Shown piece by piece: positions 6,572 through 6,647 of a stretch of 6,647 bases of DNA; the stretch's first letter is position 1; each line of letters opens with the position of its first letter. Source of the stretch: Methanothrix sp. GTDB lineage: Archaea; Halobacteriota; Methanosarcinia; Methanotrichales; Methanotrichaceae. Made by a program: the position numbers and the translations under genes. The stretch lies in assembly GCA_028688175.1 (NCBI GenBank), contig JAQTYS010000149.1, positions 1 through 6,647 on the forward strand, written 5' to 3'. A model generated the notes under the pieces. The model saw nothing but the letters and a program-made list of their open reading frames with translations, was not told the DNA's origin and ran no database searches.

Positions 6572-6646
6572 CTAGATTTCGAGTCCCTCATTCCTGCATA
6601 TCTCCAGCAAATAATTCTGCAGCGATTTCTTGTAGCCCTTTTTGGC
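6572..6646 (-). CDS. C-terminal end of a convergent gene, product unknown
   Basis: On the minus strand a frame is open from the window edge for 24 codons and stops with TAG (complement of 6572-6574). The peptide begins AKKGYKKSLQNYLLEI and ends NEGLEI, a charged, amphipathic, helix-like C-terminus with codon use like the other genes (AGG, ATA, CTG). It lies tail to tail with the hydrolase gene, 14 bases apart. The fragment is too short for me to name a family, and a chance open frame of this length cannot be excluded. Confidence 0.4.
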   Translation of the reverse strand, partial: AKKGYKKSLQNYLLEICRNEGLEI

Positions 6647-6647
6647 G

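Noticed and set aside
1..6647. CRISPR arrays, tRNA or rRNA genes, insertion sequences or a defence system
   Set aside because: I saw no regularly spaced repeats, no tRNA- or rRNA-like structure, and no transposase or nuclease-type domain. Intergenic stretches are all under 120 bases, and the genes belong to metabolic and envelope families.

Overview
The window looks like a piece of a methanogenic euryarchaeal chromosome, most plausibly from the Methanosarcinales/Methanotrichales (Methanothrix-like) lineage. This rests on mixed AGG/AGA and CGN arginine codons with frequent ATA isoleucine codons, apparent TATA boxes placed where they would give leaderless or nearly leaderless mRNAs, T-rich terminators, and exported proteins rich in N-glycosylation sequons. 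The placement is inferred from style, not from a marker gene, and a bacterial origin is not strictly excluded.

Layout: five plus-strand genes and one gene end on the minus strand. (1) 1-1878 is the 3' part of an arylsulfatase gene. It is cut by the window's left edge, so the catalytic CxPSR motif is not visible. It carries a C-terminal lectin-like domain and is followed by a clear hairpin-plus-T terminator. (2) 1988-2944 encodes an exported protein joining a rubredoxin/zinc-ribbon-like module to a DJ-1/PfpI domain. (3) 2987-4636 encodes an M32 (Taq-type) metallocarboxypeptidase with an N-terminal export signal and many sequons. (4) 4720-5754 encodes a BMP/PnrA-type substrate-binding lipoprotein. 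(5) 5751-6557 encodes a cytosolic alpha/beta hydrolase whose start overlaps the previous stop (ATGA). (6) 6572-6646, minus strand, is the probable last 24 codons of a convergent gene.

Transcription appears to form two units, genes 2-3 and genes 4-5. In each, the first gene has a TATA-like box about 26 nt before its start codon and no Shine-Dalgarno sequence, whereas the second relies on a Shine-Dalgarno sequence (gene 3) or a stop/start overlap (gene 5).

Functionally, at least three consecutive products, and probably the sulfatase too, act outside the membrane: sulfate-ester hydrolysis, a redox- or stress-type DJ-1 protein, peptide trimming, and capture of a small solute (nucleoside-like by family). 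This suggests cell-surface scavenging or envelope maintenance, but no transporter permease or ATPase, maturation enzyme or regulator is in view, so a single shared pathway cannot be claimed. The most unusual items are the exported rubredoxin-like/DJ-1 protein and the exported M32 peptidase with altered family motifs.
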